Origin: a virus
DNA: 41,605 nt
Virus record (IMG/VR): IMGVR_UViG_3300021091_000153
Coordinates: 1 to 41,605 of that record
Strand: one strand, 5' to 3'
Below, in pieces: positions 1-5,748 of the stretch. The notes beneath the pieces are model-generated. The model saw only the letters and a program-made list of their open reading frames with translations. It ran no database searches and was not told where the DNA came from. Both the position numbers and the translations under genes were made by a program. Numbering within the stretch: the first letter of the stretch is position 1; each line of letters starts with the position of its first letter.

Positions 1-55
1 TCTGCATGCGCACGGCGATGAACCGGACAAAGATGATTGAGTTGGCCAGGGCCAA
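1..55 (-). CDS. possible 5' end of a small cassette gene, cut by the window edge
   Basis: A TTG codon (minus strand, positions 55-53) follows an AGGAAGG stretch and opens a frame to the window edge, starting MALANSIIF. It sits directly downstream of a leader like that of the gene at 2549-2749, where a coding start would be expected. Only 18 codons are visible, so function cannot be judged. It contains an in-frame CGG (GTC CGG TTC) with the zero frame staying open. Confidence 0.35.
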   Translation of the reverse strand, partial: MALANSIIFVRFIAVRMQ

Positions 56-286
56 GGCTCAACCTTCCTTTCCGATACCAGTTTTGTCTTTCCCCCCAAA
101 CAAGGGGCTAGAGCACCCACCGACACCATAAGTGTACGGCTATGCCAACGACACGTTCAGCTCACCAAGACAGTACCTGCTGCCTTGGGCCACCCGTGCA
201 TTACCAGAAGCTTCAACTACCACACAAACGTTTCTACCGTTTGCTGTAAAGCCTGCGCACCACCCCTATGATGATGGCAAATATAA
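56..286 (-). promoter_or_regulatory. structured leader, type C (copy 1)
   Basis: No gene is seen here. The block is nearly identical to 2750-2975, which precedes another minus-strand gene. Read on the minus strand it starts after the terminator at 287-316, passes the hairpin with ATCATAGGGG in its loop, and then the CAAACG/CGTTTG stem shared with type B leaders. It ends in a segment starting ATGGTGTCGG that could encode a short leader peptide. No clear -35/-10 pair was found. Confidence 0.55.
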
Positions 287-316
287 GAGGGGCAGACGCC
301 GAAACGTCCACCCCTC
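287..316 (-). terminator. intrinsic terminator (minus strand)
   Basis: A GAGGGG...CCCCTC stem is followed on the minus strand by TTATATTTGCC. One side of the inner stem has changed (cgaaacgtc), which opens the loop compared with other copies. It ends the 367-909 transcript. Confidence 0.75.
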
Positions 317-366
317 TAGGTTGGTCAGGTAGCATGGTGACTACCATCATTGTCGAGACAACTCAG
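317..366 (-). repeat. trailer module T1 (copy 1)
   Basis: Between the stop of 367-909 and the terminator lies a hairpin, GGTAG/CTACC around TCACCATG, followed by CTGACCAACC. Copies at 1796-1846, 2498-2548 and 3638-3692 share it. In the last copy the stem is GGCGG/CCGCC, a paired change that supports the RNA structure. Confidence 0.65.
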
Positions 367-909
367 TTAGTTAACTGAATTATCTACTACTTGCAAGTCC
401 ACCTCTATCACGTTTTCTCCTAAAGTGTCAATGGACACGACAGAATGAACTAGATGGACACCAAGCTTGAACTTTTTGATGACTGCTTCGACGAACTCTC
501 TGGAGAACCCTTGGTCCTCCATGACTCCTCGAATGCCTGCACCAAATGGACCGTATTTCACTGTCAATTCCATGTACTCGGGTGCCCCGTTGAACATGTG
601 AACTGATGGCCGACCGCTCCAAGGTCCCCAGAGAACCCTGTGTGATCCGTCCACCATGGTCAGTTCGAAGAATCTTCCTCCGAACCCACCATTGCAGTTT
701 TCTGACCCATCATGGGAGAAAGCGTCGATGAGAACGCCGTCTTCCGATTGCCCCACCCAAGAGTCACGGCATCGCTGCCACAGCCTCTTGCCTTTGGTGA
801 GCTTGATGTTATCGGAGTAAATCTCAATCTTGAGATCTCCCCAATTGTCGGTCCTGACCACAGCGTGTGTGATCATGTCAAGCCTGCGCTTGATTTTCCT
901 TGCTGACAC
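367..909 (-). CDS. hypothetical protein, 180 aa
   Basis: Not recognised. It starts at GTG (MSARKIKRRLDMI) with AGGAGG a few bases upstream, inside the type A leader. The N-terminus is basic and the centre is rich in Gly, Trp and Phe (GGFGGRFFEL, LWGPWSGRPS). No signal peptide or membrane segment is visible. An in-frame CGG (plus-strand complement 610-612) is read as Arg in WSGRPS; a +1 shift there reaches a stop within about 15 codons, so CGG must be a normal sense codon here. It is the variable gene of a cassette with a type A leader and T1 trailer. Confidence 0.75.
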   Translation of the reverse strand: MSARKIKRRLDMITHAVVRTDNWGDLKIEIYSDNIKLTKGKRLWQRCRDSWVGQSEDGVLIDAFSHDGSENCNGGFGGRFFELTMVDGSHRVLWGPWSGRPSVHMFNGAPEYMELTVKYGPFGAGIRGVMEDQGFSREFVEAVIKKFKLGVHLVHSVVSIDTLGENVIEVDLQVVDNSVN

Positions 910-960
910 GTTTGCCTCCTATAAGTTGACGTGGGCACTCTTGTGAATGCCACAATAAAA
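910..960 (-). promoter_or_regulatory. type A leader with SD/start hairpin (copy 1)
   Basis: After the terminator, the minus strand has a GGCA...TGCC hairpin, then CACGT...GGAGG...ACGTG. The CACGT/ACGTG stem would put the SD in the loop and the GTG start in the stem. Copies lie at 2418-2467 and 4317-4366. Confidence 0.6.
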
Positions 961-990
961 GAGGGGCAGACGCCGAAGCGTCTACCCCTC
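961..990 (-). terminator. intrinsic terminator (minus strand)
   Basis: A long GC stem closed by C(UUCG)G and followed by TTTTATTG on the minus strand. It ends the transcript of 1124-1519. Confidence 0.85.
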
Positions 991-1123
991 AGTGCCCCTC
1001 TTCTTCTTAACAGCGTTGTCGGCATCCGCTTGTGACATTGGTTCTGTTGCCAGGCATCGTCAGTTTGCCCCGGAAGCTCATTACTGAGCTTGCATTTGCG
1101 TCTCACATCGTCCGCCTAAACGA
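991..1123 (-). repeat. trailer module T2 (copy 1, small ORF decayed)
   Basis: The minus strand has a perfect AAGCTCA/TGAGCTT hairpin, a GGGGCAAAC stretch, and then the sequence that encodes a 27-residue peptide at 4388-4471 and 5384-5467. Two one-base losses break the 5' part here; only an MSQADADNAVKKK-like end remains open. Other copies: 3006-3126, 4397-4515, 5393-5511, 6040-6186. Confidence 0.6.
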
Positions 1124-1519
1124 TTATTGTTCGTTTAGTTCAGGAACAGTGTCAACAATTTCCAAACGTTTTGTACCGTTCGGAAAGAAGGCACTGCTGA
1201 AGTAGTGACACCGAAGATCTTGCAAGACAGACAGAAGAGCATTCTCTTGTACTTCTAACAAAGCCAAGAGACGCTCATTGTTGTCTTTTTCCTCTTCGGG
1301 TGATAAAGTGGAGTATTCTTCCACATCATCAAGCCACACTCTTCCGTCGTCGAAGTTCTCATACACCTTGTCCACTTCGGACTGGTAGTGAGAAATCAAT
1401 GCTCCTCTTACGCAGAGAATGCACGACGCGTAATCGTAACCCTGTTTGTGCAAGGTCTCAAAGACGCGTTCGAAAACGCCCATGTAGATGCTGTAAACGT
1501 CTCGATCGAGATGGTCCAC
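1124..1519 (-). CDS. hypothetical acidic protein, 131 aa
   Basis: Not recognised. It starts at GTG (MDHLDRDVYSIY) with GGAGGATCT upstream. It is mainly helical and acidic (SPEEEKDNNERLLALLEVQ) with a hydrophobic C-terminal third (HYFSSAFFPNG). It has a type B leader and T2 trailer. An in-frame CGG (complement of 1211-1213) reads as Arg in DLRCHYF. The +1 frame there is also open for about 25 codons, so this site alone does not decide how CGG is read. Confidence 0.72.
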   Translation of the reverse strand: MDHLDRDVYSIYMGVFERVFETLHKQGYDYASCILCVRGALISHYQSEVDKVYENFDDGRVWLDDVEEYSTLSPEEEKDNNERLLALLEVQENALLSVLQDLRCHYFSSAFFPNGTKRLEIVDTVPELNEQ

Positions 1520-1544
1520 AGATCCTCCAGGTTGTGAGTGTATA

Positions 1545-1765
1545 GTTTTGCTTACCGTTTCAAAGACGGTGAAATACCACTATGCCCTATAGCATTAGCG
1601 TATCAACGTCGCGTACAGGTTCAACACCAGTTTCGTCGGAGTACAGATTACCTCCGCCTGGTGCGACTTAGCCGCGAATTGCCTTAAGACTTCAACTACC
1701 ACACAAACGTTTTTACCGTTTGTTGTAAAGCCTGCGCACCACCCCTATGATGATGGCAAATAAAA
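1545..1765 (-). promoter_or_regulatory. structured leader, type B (copy 1)
   Basis: About 220 bases without a gene, closely repeated at 3364-3607, 4702-4962 and 5749-6009, and more distantly at 6400-6637. On the minus strand, in order: ATCATAGGGG loop hairpin, CAAACG/CGTTTG hairpin, CGGAG/CTCCG hairpin, CTAT/ATAG hairpin, and a stem near the gene start (1551-1573; CTTACCG pairs with CGGTGAA). Stem bases change in pairs between copies. Confidence 0.65.
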
Positions 1766-1795
1766 GAGGGGCAGACGCCGAAGCGTCTACCCCTC
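1766..1795 (-). terminator. intrinsic terminator (minus strand)
   Basis: Same GC stem with UUCG-type loop and TTTTATTTGCC on the minus strand. It ends the 1847-2008 transcript. Confidence 0.85.
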
Positions 1796-1846
1796 TAGGT
1801 TGGTCAGGTAGCATGGTGACTACCATCTGGGTCTGGAAACAAGTTG
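1796..1846 (-). repeat. trailer module T1 (copy 2)
   Basis: Almost identical to 2498-2548. The minus strand carries an AACAAGT/ACTTGTT hairpin that includes the end and stop of the upstream gene, then GGTAG/CTACC, then the terminator. The last residues (NK) of two unrelated genes are encoded by this module. Confidence 0.65.
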
Positions 1847-2008
1847 TTACTTGTTTTCCTCTATTTCCTTGTAAAATGCAGCCTCGACTTCATCAATCAA
1901 AGCTCGCACTTCGGAACGCATGGCATCTCGCTTTTCGCGATCTGTGCATTCGTTCACTACTCGGATGAGAGAGTTGAGCTCAATCACCTTTTCGGCCCAA
2001 GTGGACAT
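1847..2008 (-). CDS. small helical protein, 53 aa
   Basis: Starts at ATG (MSTWAEKVIELN) after AGGGGGTGA. It is fully helical and charged (INIT then ...RDAMRSEVRALIDEVEAAF), ending in EENK. No family recognised; it could be a small regulator or anti-host factor, as many phage early proteins are. It sits in a short-leader cassette (ATCATAGAG hairpin at 2009-2046) with the T1 trailer. No in-frame CGG. Confidence 0.72.
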   Translation of the reverse strand: MSTWAEKVIELNSLIRVVNECTDREKRDAMRSEVRALIDEVEAAFYKEIEENK

Positions 2009-2046
2009 TTATTCACCCCCTTTCTCTATGATGGTGGCAAATTAAA

Positions 2047-2083
2047 GAAGGCCAGCTCCCCAGAGGGTAGGGAGATGACCTTC
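2047..2083 (-). terminator. intrinsic terminator, variant stem (minus strand)
   Basis: A GAAGG..CTCCC / GGGAG..CCTTC hairpin followed by TTCTTTAATTTGCC on the minus strand. It takes the place of the usual UUCG terminator after 2124-2417. Confidence 0.75.
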
Positions 2084-2123
2084 TTCTGCCGTTTACGGAC
2101 GATCCGTCAGCGGCAAGCTGGTA
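2084..2123 (-). repeat. trailer module T3 (copy 1)
   Basis: The minus strand has TGCCG...CGGCA enclosing ACGGA/TCCGT. The same module ends the gene at 4113-4316, where it is translated as the C-terminal residues. Confidence 0.6.
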
Positions 2124-2417
2124 TTACTTTGATTCGATCGCCGGCACAATCAACTTTGAGTTAATGTGCAAGTAACCAAGATCAGACTTGTCTAGATCAT
2201 TGGCTTTCATTATATGATCTACAGCATTGGTCATATTGCCGGAGCAAAACTCCCTTGCTGCACCATACACGTTGCCATTTTCATAGACGTGATACACACC
2301 AGCCTTGCAGCTGAATGCATCGTAGTCCTTGTTTTGTTGATAAATGAACACCAACATCACAGCAATCAATGCTATGATGAAAGCATCCTTTATCTTGTAA
2401 TACGTATACATGTTCAC
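2124..2417 (-). CDS. membrane-anchored LysM-like protein, 97 aa
   Basis: Starts at GTG (MNMYTYYKIKDAF) after AGGAGGTAAAC in a type A leader. A single membrane segment (about residues 13-26, FIIALIAVMLVFIY) is followed by an outside domain with two Cys and a LysM-like end (DHIMKANDL...LHINSKLIVP). It may bind peptidoglycan or alter the envelope; this is inferred from the motif shape only. No in-frame CGG. Confidence 0.7.
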   Translation of the reverse strand: MNMYTYYKIKDAFIIALIAVMLVFIYQQNKDYDAFSCKAGVYHVYENGNVYGAAREFCSGNMTNAVDHIMKANDLDKSDLGYLHINSKLIVPAIESK

Positions 2418-2467
2418 GTTTACCTCCTATAGTTTACGTGGGCACTCTTCTGAATGCCAAAATATAA
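2418..2467 (-). promoter_or_regulatory. type A leader with SD/start hairpin (copy 2)
   Basis: CACGTAAACTATAGGAGG followed by TAAACGTG: the CACGT/ACGTG stem holds the GTG start of 2124-2417 and the loop holds the SD. A GGCA/TGCC hairpin lies upstream. Confidence 0.6.
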
Positions 2468-2497
2468 GAGGGGCAGACGCCAAAGCGTCCACCCCTC
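2468..2497 (-). terminator. intrinsic terminator (minus strand)
   Basis: GC stem with a changed loop (CAAA on the plus strand) followed by TTATATT on the minus strand; ends the 2549-2749 transcript. Confidence 0.8.
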
Positions 2498-2548
2498 TAG
2501 GTTGGTCAGGTAGCATGGTGACTACCATCTGGGTCTGGAAACAAGTTG
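2498..2548 (-). repeat. trailer module T1 (copy 3)
   Basis: Near-identical to 1796-1846, including the AACAAGT/ACTTGTT hairpin overlapping the stop of 2549-2749. Confidence 0.65.
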
Positions 2549-2749
2549 TTACTTGTTATTCCTGGTATTAACCGGCGTTTCAATTACCGTAACTATTACC
2601 ATGCTCGTTCCATCCACTTGGCGGACCAGCACTTGGGTACGGCAATCGCACGGGTCGATGGTTTCGCGGACTTTCTCAAAGAAATCGTCCACAAGCTTTG
2701 GGTCAATGGCCATCATAAACCGAAGACCGCAGCCTAAAACATCAGACAC
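2549..2749 (-). CDS. hypothetical protein, 66 aa
   Basis: Starts at GTG (MSDVLGCGLRFMM), chosen because AAGGAGG lies just upstream; the frame stays open further up but has no SD. It contains a DPCDC motif and a beta-like C-terminus (MVIVTVIETPV). No family recognised. The in-frame CGG (complement of 2720-2722) must be read as Arg: a +1 shift gives TGA two codons later. This is one of the clearest cases of normal CGG decoding in the array. Confidence 0.72.
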   Translation of the reverse strand: MSDVLGCGLRFMMAIDPKLVDDFFEKVRETIDPCDCRTQVLVRQVDGTSMVIVTVIETPVNTRNNK

Positions 2750-2975
2750 GTTTACCTCCTTATTACCAAGTTTTGTCTTTCCCCCTAAACAAGAGGCTAG
2801 AGCACCCACCGACACCATAAGTGTACGGCTATGCCAACGACACGTTCAGCTCACCAAGACAGTACCTGCTGCCTTGGGCCACCCGTGCATTACCAGAAGC
2901 TTCAACCACCACACAAACGTTTCTACCGTTTGCTGTAAAGCCTGCGCACCACCCCTATGATGATGGCAAATAAAA
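2750..2975 (-). promoter_or_regulatory. structured leader, type C (copy 2)
   Basis: Nearly the same as 56-286. It keeps the ATCATAGGGG and CAAACG/CGTTTG hairpins next to the terminator, followed by a stretch that differs from type B leaders and ends at AAGGAGG before GTG 2749. Confidence 0.6.
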
Positions 2976-3005
2976 GAGGGGCAGACGCCGAAGCGTCTAC
3001 CCCTC
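2976..3005 (-). terminator. intrinsic terminator (minus strand)
   Basis: GC stem, UUCG-type loop, TTTTATTTGCC on the minus strand; ends the 3127-3363 transcript. Confidence 0.85.
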
Positions 3006-3126
3006 AGTGCCCCTCTTCTTCTTAACAGCGTTGTCGGCATCCGCTTGTGACATTGGTTCTGTTGCCAGGCATCGTCAGTTCGCCCCGGAAGCTCATCACT
3101 GAGCTTGCATGTTACCTCGCCGGCAA
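3006..3126 (-). repeat. trailer module T2 (copy 2, small ORF decayed)
   Basis: Nearly identical to 991-1123, with the AAGCTCA/TGAGCTT hairpin and the same two one-base losses in the small ORF. Confidence 0.6.
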
Positions 3127-3363
3127 TTAGCTAGCTACGTGAGCTGCTAAACGCCGCTGGACGATATCGCCTTCGCAATTACCGCACTCAGTGCCGGGGT
3201 TTTCGTCGATTAAATGACAACGGTCATTTATCCAAACGATCGTCCGACGACGAGCAAGGTTCCTGCGACAGCGACTGCACAGCGAAACGTAACCTTCGAG
3301 CTTCAATGAGCCACCAGTTTCCGGATTCGCTACGAGTCCTACGAGGTAATAGAGTTTGACCAA
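3127..3363 (-). CDS. zinc-ribbon protein, 78 aa
   Basis: Starts at TTG (MVKLYYLVGL) after GGAGGGACC. Two CxxC pairs, CSRC (mid-protein) and CGNC (near the end), are spaced as in a zinc ribbon, with a basic stretch (RRNLARRR) between them. It could be a DNA- or RNA-binding or anti-host protein; no closer family. Two in-frame CGG codons (complements of 3244-3246 and 3154-3156) must be read as Arg. A +1 shift at the first would stop before the second CxxC pair and destroy the ribbon. Type B leader, T2 trailer. Confidence 0.75.
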   Translation of the reverse strand: MVKLYYLVGLVANPETGGSLKLEGYVSLCSRCRRNLARRRTIVWINDRCHLIDENPGTECGNCEGDIVQRRLAAHVAS

Positions 3364-3607
3364 GATGGTCCCTCCATTATCGTTAGTTTTGCTTACCGTT
3401 CTAAGTACGATAAAATACCACTATGCCTTATAGCATTAGCGTATCAACGTCGCGTACAGGTTCAGCACCAGTATCGTCGGAGTACAGATTACCTCCGCCT
3501 GGTGCGACTTAGCCGCGAATTGCCTTAAGACTTCAACCACCACACAAACGTTTTTACCGTTTGCTGGGAAAGCCTGCGCACCACCCCTATGATGATGGCA
3601 AATATAA
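3364..3607 (-). promoter_or_regulatory. structured leader, type B (copy 2)
   Basis: Same order of hairpins as 1545-1765. The gene-proximal stem is at 3392-3413 (CTTACCG with CGATAAA). Confidence 0.65.
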
Positions 3608-3637
3608 GAGGGGCAGACGCCGAAGCGTCTACCCCTC
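3608..3637 (-). terminator. intrinsic terminator (minus strand)
   Basis: GC stem with UUCG-type loop and TTATATTTGCC on the minus strand; ends the 3693-3998 transcript. Confidence 0.85.
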
Positions 3638-3692
3638 TAGGTTGGTCAGGCGGCATGGTGACCGCCATCATGATCAGAAACACGAAATCGGT
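3638..3692 (-). repeat. trailer module T1 (copy 4, covarying stem)
   Basis: The loop TCACCATG is kept, but the stem is GGCGG/CCGCC instead of GGTAG/CTACC, so both sides changed together. Confidence 0.65.
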
Positions 3693-3998
3693 TTATTGAA
3701 CCGAATCGTCAATGGCATCATGATCGGTTATCAACCAATCAAGTTGCCATTTGGGTGGCCTTACGACACCGAGAGCGTGGTCGACCCACGAAAACCTCCT
3801 TGCCGTATCCAACTTGTCCCAGTAGACCACGATTTCGATCCCCTGGATTCGCAAGGTGGGCGACACAAAGAAGTATTGAACGAGTTCGCCCCATTCATCC
3901 TCCTTTGGCATCTCCACTTGCAGTTCCGGATGTGCTTTGTTCACTTCCGAAACCAAGTCGGAAAGCCACTGCATCAATTCCAGCCTTCGGCTAGTCAT
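3693..3998 (-). CDS. hypothetical protein, 101 aa
   Basis: Starts at ATG (MTSRRLELMQWLSDLV) with AAAGGAG upstream. It has an N-terminal amphipathic helix, then a mixed alpha/beta region with many Trp (VVYWDKLDTARRFSWVDHALGV). No known motif. No in-frame CGG. The leader (3999-4073) is short and holds the CATCATAGGGG hairpin. Confidence 0.72.
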   Translation of the reverse strand: MTSRRLELMQWLSDLVSEVNKAHPELQVEMPKEDEWGELVQYFFVSPTLRIQGIEIVVYWDKLDTARRFSWVDHALGVVRPPKWQLDWLITDHDAIDDSVQ

Positions 3999-4073
3999 GA
4001 GCAGCTCCTTTCCCCAGCACTTGATTGGCAGCTGGCATCCAGCATCCCACCCCTATGATGAGCGCAAATATAA

Positions 4074-4103
4074 GAGGGGCAGATGCCGAAGCATCTACCC
4101 CTC
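4074..4103 (-). terminator. intrinsic terminator with compensatory stem (minus strand)
   Basis: The inner stem is GATGC/GCATC instead of GACGC/GCGTC, a paired change. TTATATTTGCG follows on the minus strand. Confidence 0.85.
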
Positions 4104-4112
4104 TTTTGCCGT

Positions 4113-4316
4113 TTACGGACGACCCGTCAGCGGCAAGCTGGTACGACGAATTCTGTAAATACCTTTATTTACCGGCTCAAGTAGAGCAGGGTTTGTTCGT
4201 ATAAACAGGTAAACAAACGCTTGTGAGCAACCAACATTATCAGTCAGTTGTTTAACAGTCACAGTTTCGTCTGGATAACTATTCAAATAATCCATTATTC
4301 TGTCGCTCATGTTCAC
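4113..4316 (-). CDS. small winged-helix-like DNA-binding protein, 67 aa
   Basis: Starts at GTG (MNMSDRIMDYL) after AGGAGGTAAAC in a type A leader. The order helix, TVKQLTDNVGCSQAFVYLFI, then NKGIYRI reads like a winged helix-turn-helix (roughly residues 8-55), suggesting a transcription regulator. The last residues (TSLPLTGRP) and the stop are encoded by trailer T3, also found at 2084-2123 after an unrelated gene. The gene therefore appears to have been joined to a ready-made trailer. Confidence 0.75.
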   Translation of the reverse strand: MNMSDRIMDYLNSYPDETVTVKQLTDNVGCSQAFVYLFIRTNPALLEPVNKGIYRIRRTSLPLTGRP

Positions 4317-4366
4317 GTTTACCTCCTATAGTTTACGTGGGCACTCTTGTGAATGCCACAATAAAA
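4317..4366 (-). promoter_or_regulatory. type A leader with SD/start hairpin (copy 3)
   Basis: Nearly identical to 2418-2467: GGCA/TGCC hairpin, then CACGT...GGAGG...ACGTG placing the GTG of 4113-4316 in a stem. Confidence 0.6.
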
Positions 4367-4396
4367 GAGGGGCAGATGCCGAAGCATCTACCCCTC
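4367..4396 (-). terminator. intrinsic terminator with compensatory stem (minus strand)
   Basis: GATGC/GCATC inner stem, UUCG-type loop, TTTTATTG on the minus strand. The stop codon of 4388-4471 lies in its 5' arm. Confidence 0.85.
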
Positions 4397-4471
4397 AGTG
4401 CCCCTCTTGTTCTTTGCAGCGTTGTCGGCACCCGCTTGTGACATTGGATTCTGTTGCCAGGCATTCGTCAT
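4388..4471 (-). CDS. conserved 27-aa peptide of trailer T2
   Basis: ATG at 4471 after GGGGCGAAC, starting MTNAWQQNPMSQ and ending in a Lys-rich tail. It differs from the copy at 5384-5467 at three residues (G for D, N for K, E for G), so the frame is kept. Its TAG is inside the terminator stem, which would couple the end of translation to termination. Copies at 1.0, 3.0 and 6.1 kb are frameshifted, so it may be dispensable or the conservation may be for RNA. Confidence 0.5.
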   Translation of the reverse strand: MTNAWQQNPMSQAGADNAAKNKRGTEG

Positions 4472-4515
4472 GTTCGCCCCGCAAGCTCATTTCTGAGCTC
4501 ACATTAGGGGGTCAA

Positions 4516-4701
4516 CTACCGATTACAGCAGCTGAGGTGGTAAACCTCGTAGCCGTTTTCGGAGTTACCGTCCACCCTGTGGAAACCCACCGAATAGGGA
4601 TCTGGATCCCCATTTGGCTCGGTGGTTTTGCCGCAGATGAAGCAGTTTTTGTCTGCCGTCTGGGCCCACAGAAGCGGAAAGATTCCCAGGATTGTGTCCA
4701 A
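4516..4701 (-). CDS. Cys-containing small protein, 61 aa (paralogue of 5512-5748)
   Basis: Starts at TTG (MDTILGIFPLLWAQ) after GGGGAGG; the paralogue's identical start supports this choice over longer frames. A hydrophobic N-terminus is followed by CFICG, a variable middle, and ends HLSCCNR, so Cys pairs could bind a metal. A strong CCCACGT/ACGTGGG hairpin lies just upstream of the SD. It ends AAT CGG TAG; a +1 shift at that CGG would add only two residues. Type B leader, T2 trailer. Confidence 0.72.
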   Translation of the reverse strand: MDTILGIFPLLWAQTADKNCFICGKTTEPNGDPDPYSVGFHRVDGNSENGYEVYHLSCCNR

Positions 4702-4962
4702 GGAGCCTCCCCTTCCCCCACGTTGGACGTGGGAGTCATGGTTTTGCTTACTGCTGTAAATACAGTAAGATGCCACTATGCCTTATAGCATTAGCGCATC
4801 AGCGACGCATACAGTTTCAACACCAGTTCTGTCGGAGTGTATATTACCTCCGTCTGGTGCGACTTAGCTGCGCACTGCCAGAAGCTTTAACCACTACACA
4901 AACGATTTTATCGCCCATGTAGGAAAGCCTGCACACTACCTCTATGATAGTGGCAAATAAAA
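4702..4962 (-). promoter_or_regulatory. structured leader, type B (copy 3)
   Basis: The gene-proximal stem (4747-4769) is the perfect pair CTTACTG/CAGTAAG. The CAAACG stem is replaced by CGAT/ATCG and the next hairpin by CACTA/TAGTG, all paired changes. A CCCACGT/ACGTGGG hairpin is added near the start. Confidence 0.65.
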
Positions 4963-4992
4963 GAGGGGCAGACGTCGAAGCGTCCACCCCTC
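4963..4992 (-). terminator. intrinsic terminator (minus strand)
   Basis: GC stem with UUCG-like loop and TTTTATTTGCC on the minus strand; ends the 5304-5045 two-gene transcript. Confidence 0.85.
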
Positions 4993-5044
4993 TTTACGGT
5001 GTTGCGGAGGTTGTATATCTTATGCCCCGCAGATTACCAATCAG

Positions 5045-5209
5045 TTATATTACGGGCCTATTCCATTTGATCTCGCACTGAACAGAACAGTATTTCTTGT
5101 TCTGCCTGAACGGATCAACCAGGTTCGAGCAAACAAGACACTTATTAATAGTGTCTGAATGCTGAAACAAGGGTAATGGTTTAGGTGTGTCTTTGCGTTT
5201 TCTACGCAT
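5045..5209 (-). CDS. zinc-finger protein, 54 aa
   Basis: Starts at ATG (MRRKRKDTPKPLPLF); this ATG overlaps the TAA of 5209-5304 (TAATG), so the two are translationally coupled. Cys pairs CLVC and CSVQC around a basic linker (FRQNKKY) form a zinc ribbon like those in phage DNA-binding and anti-restriction proteins. No in-frame CGG. Confidence 0.72.
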   Translation of the reverse strand: MRRKRKDTPKPLPLFQHSDTINKCLVCSNLVDPFRQNKKYCSVQCEIKWNRPVI

Positions 5210-5304
5210 TAGTGTTGGTGTCCACAATGAGGGCAAGTTCTCGTGTAAGACGAGAATCTTTTCCTGCACCGTCTACATACCCACTGTAGCAGATGTTTAC
5301 GCAA
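5209..5304 (-). CDS. mini zinc-ribbon protein, 31 aa
   Basis: Starts at TTG (MRKHLLQWVCRRC) after AGGAGG. CRRC and CPHC make a four-Cys ribbon. It aligns throughout with the peptide at 6683-6775 (WLCRRCGKAF). Its in-frame CGG (complement of 5269-5271) stands opposite CGA in that paralogue, so CGG means Arg here and no shift is used. The +1 frame is open but loses the second Cys pair. A short leader (5305-5362) with the CATCATAGGGG hairpin precedes it. Confidence 0.68.
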   Translation of the reverse strand: MRKHLLQWVCRRCRKRFSSYTRTCPHCGHQH

Positions 5305-5362
5305 TATATCCTCCTGTTGTTGGTTGTATTCACCGACACCCCTATGATGCCGGCAAATAAAA

Positions 5363-5392
5363 GAGGGGCAGACGCCGAAGCGTCTACCCCCC
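5363..5392 (-). terminator. intrinsic terminator (minus strand)
   Basis: GC stem, UUCG-type loop, TTTTATTTGCC on the minus strand. It overlaps the end of 5384-5467. Confidence 0.82.
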
Positions 5393-5467
5393 AGTGCCCC
5401 TCTTCTTCTTTGCAGCGTTGTCGGCATCCGCTTGTGACATTGGATTCTGTTGCCAGGCATTCGTCAT
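5384..5467 (-). CDS. conserved 27-aa peptide of trailer T2
   Basis: Begins MTNAWQQNPMSQ after GGGGCGAAC and ends in KKKRGTGG; the stop lies in the terminator arm. It is an in-frame paralogue of 4388-4471. Upstream is an imperfect version of the T2 hairpin. No known family. Confidence 0.5.
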   Translation of the reverse strand: MTNAWQQNPMSQADADNAAKKKRGTGG

Positions 5468-5511
5468 GTTCGCCCCGGAAACTCATTTCTGAGCTCTCAT
5501 TAGGGGGTCAA

Positions 5512-5748
5512 CTACCGATTACAGCAGCTGAGGTGGTAAACCTCGTAGCCGTTAACCGCTACAAAAAGAGTTCCACTGTTGAAGTGGTAAACCTCGTAGC
5601 CGTTTTCGGAGTTACCTTCCAGCATCTGGAAACCCACCGAATAGGGATCTGGATCCCCATTTGGTTCGGTGGTTTCGCCGCAGAAGCAGCAGTTTTTGTC
5701 TGGCGTCTGGGCCCACAGAAGCGGAAAGATCCTCAGGAACGTGTCCAA
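5512..5748 (-). CDS. Cys-containing small protein, 78 aa (paralogue of 4516-4701)
   Basis: Starts at TTG (MDTFLRIFPLLWAQ) after GGGGAGG with the same CCCACGT hairpin upstream. It matches 4516-4701 closely but has an extra 17 residues: NGYEVYHF and NGYEVYHL are a tandem duplication (DNA copies near 5530-5553 and 5582-5605). CCFCG and the HLSCCNR end are kept. Function unknown; possible metal-binding protein. Two active copies in neighbouring cassettes suggest recombination between leaders. Confidence 0.72.
   Translation of the reverse strand: MDTFLRIFPLLWAQTPDKNCCFCGETTEPNGDPDPYSVGFQMLEGNSENGYEVYHFNSGTLFVAVNGYEVYHLSCCNR

Noticed and set aside
132-332. Plus-strand ORFs in the array (also 3561-4058, 4309-4788, 5293-5835)
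   Set aside because: They run antisense through leaders and terminators, have no SD, and are similar only because the repeats are similar.
873-1106. 77-residue minus-strand ORF across 961-990
   Set aside because: It reads through the terminator hairpin and the type A leader; similar frames in other copies come only from the repeats.
2549-2818. Longer start (MVSVGALASC) for the 66-residue gene
   Set aside because: AAGGAGG lies directly before GTG 2749 as in the other cassettes; the longer frame runs into the leader and has no SD.
5202-5486. 94-residue ORF in another frame (minus strand) over 5209-5467
   Set aside because: It runs across the terminator and leader and lacks the Cys ribbon; the small genes at 5209-5304 and 5384-5467 fit the repeats and SD sites better.
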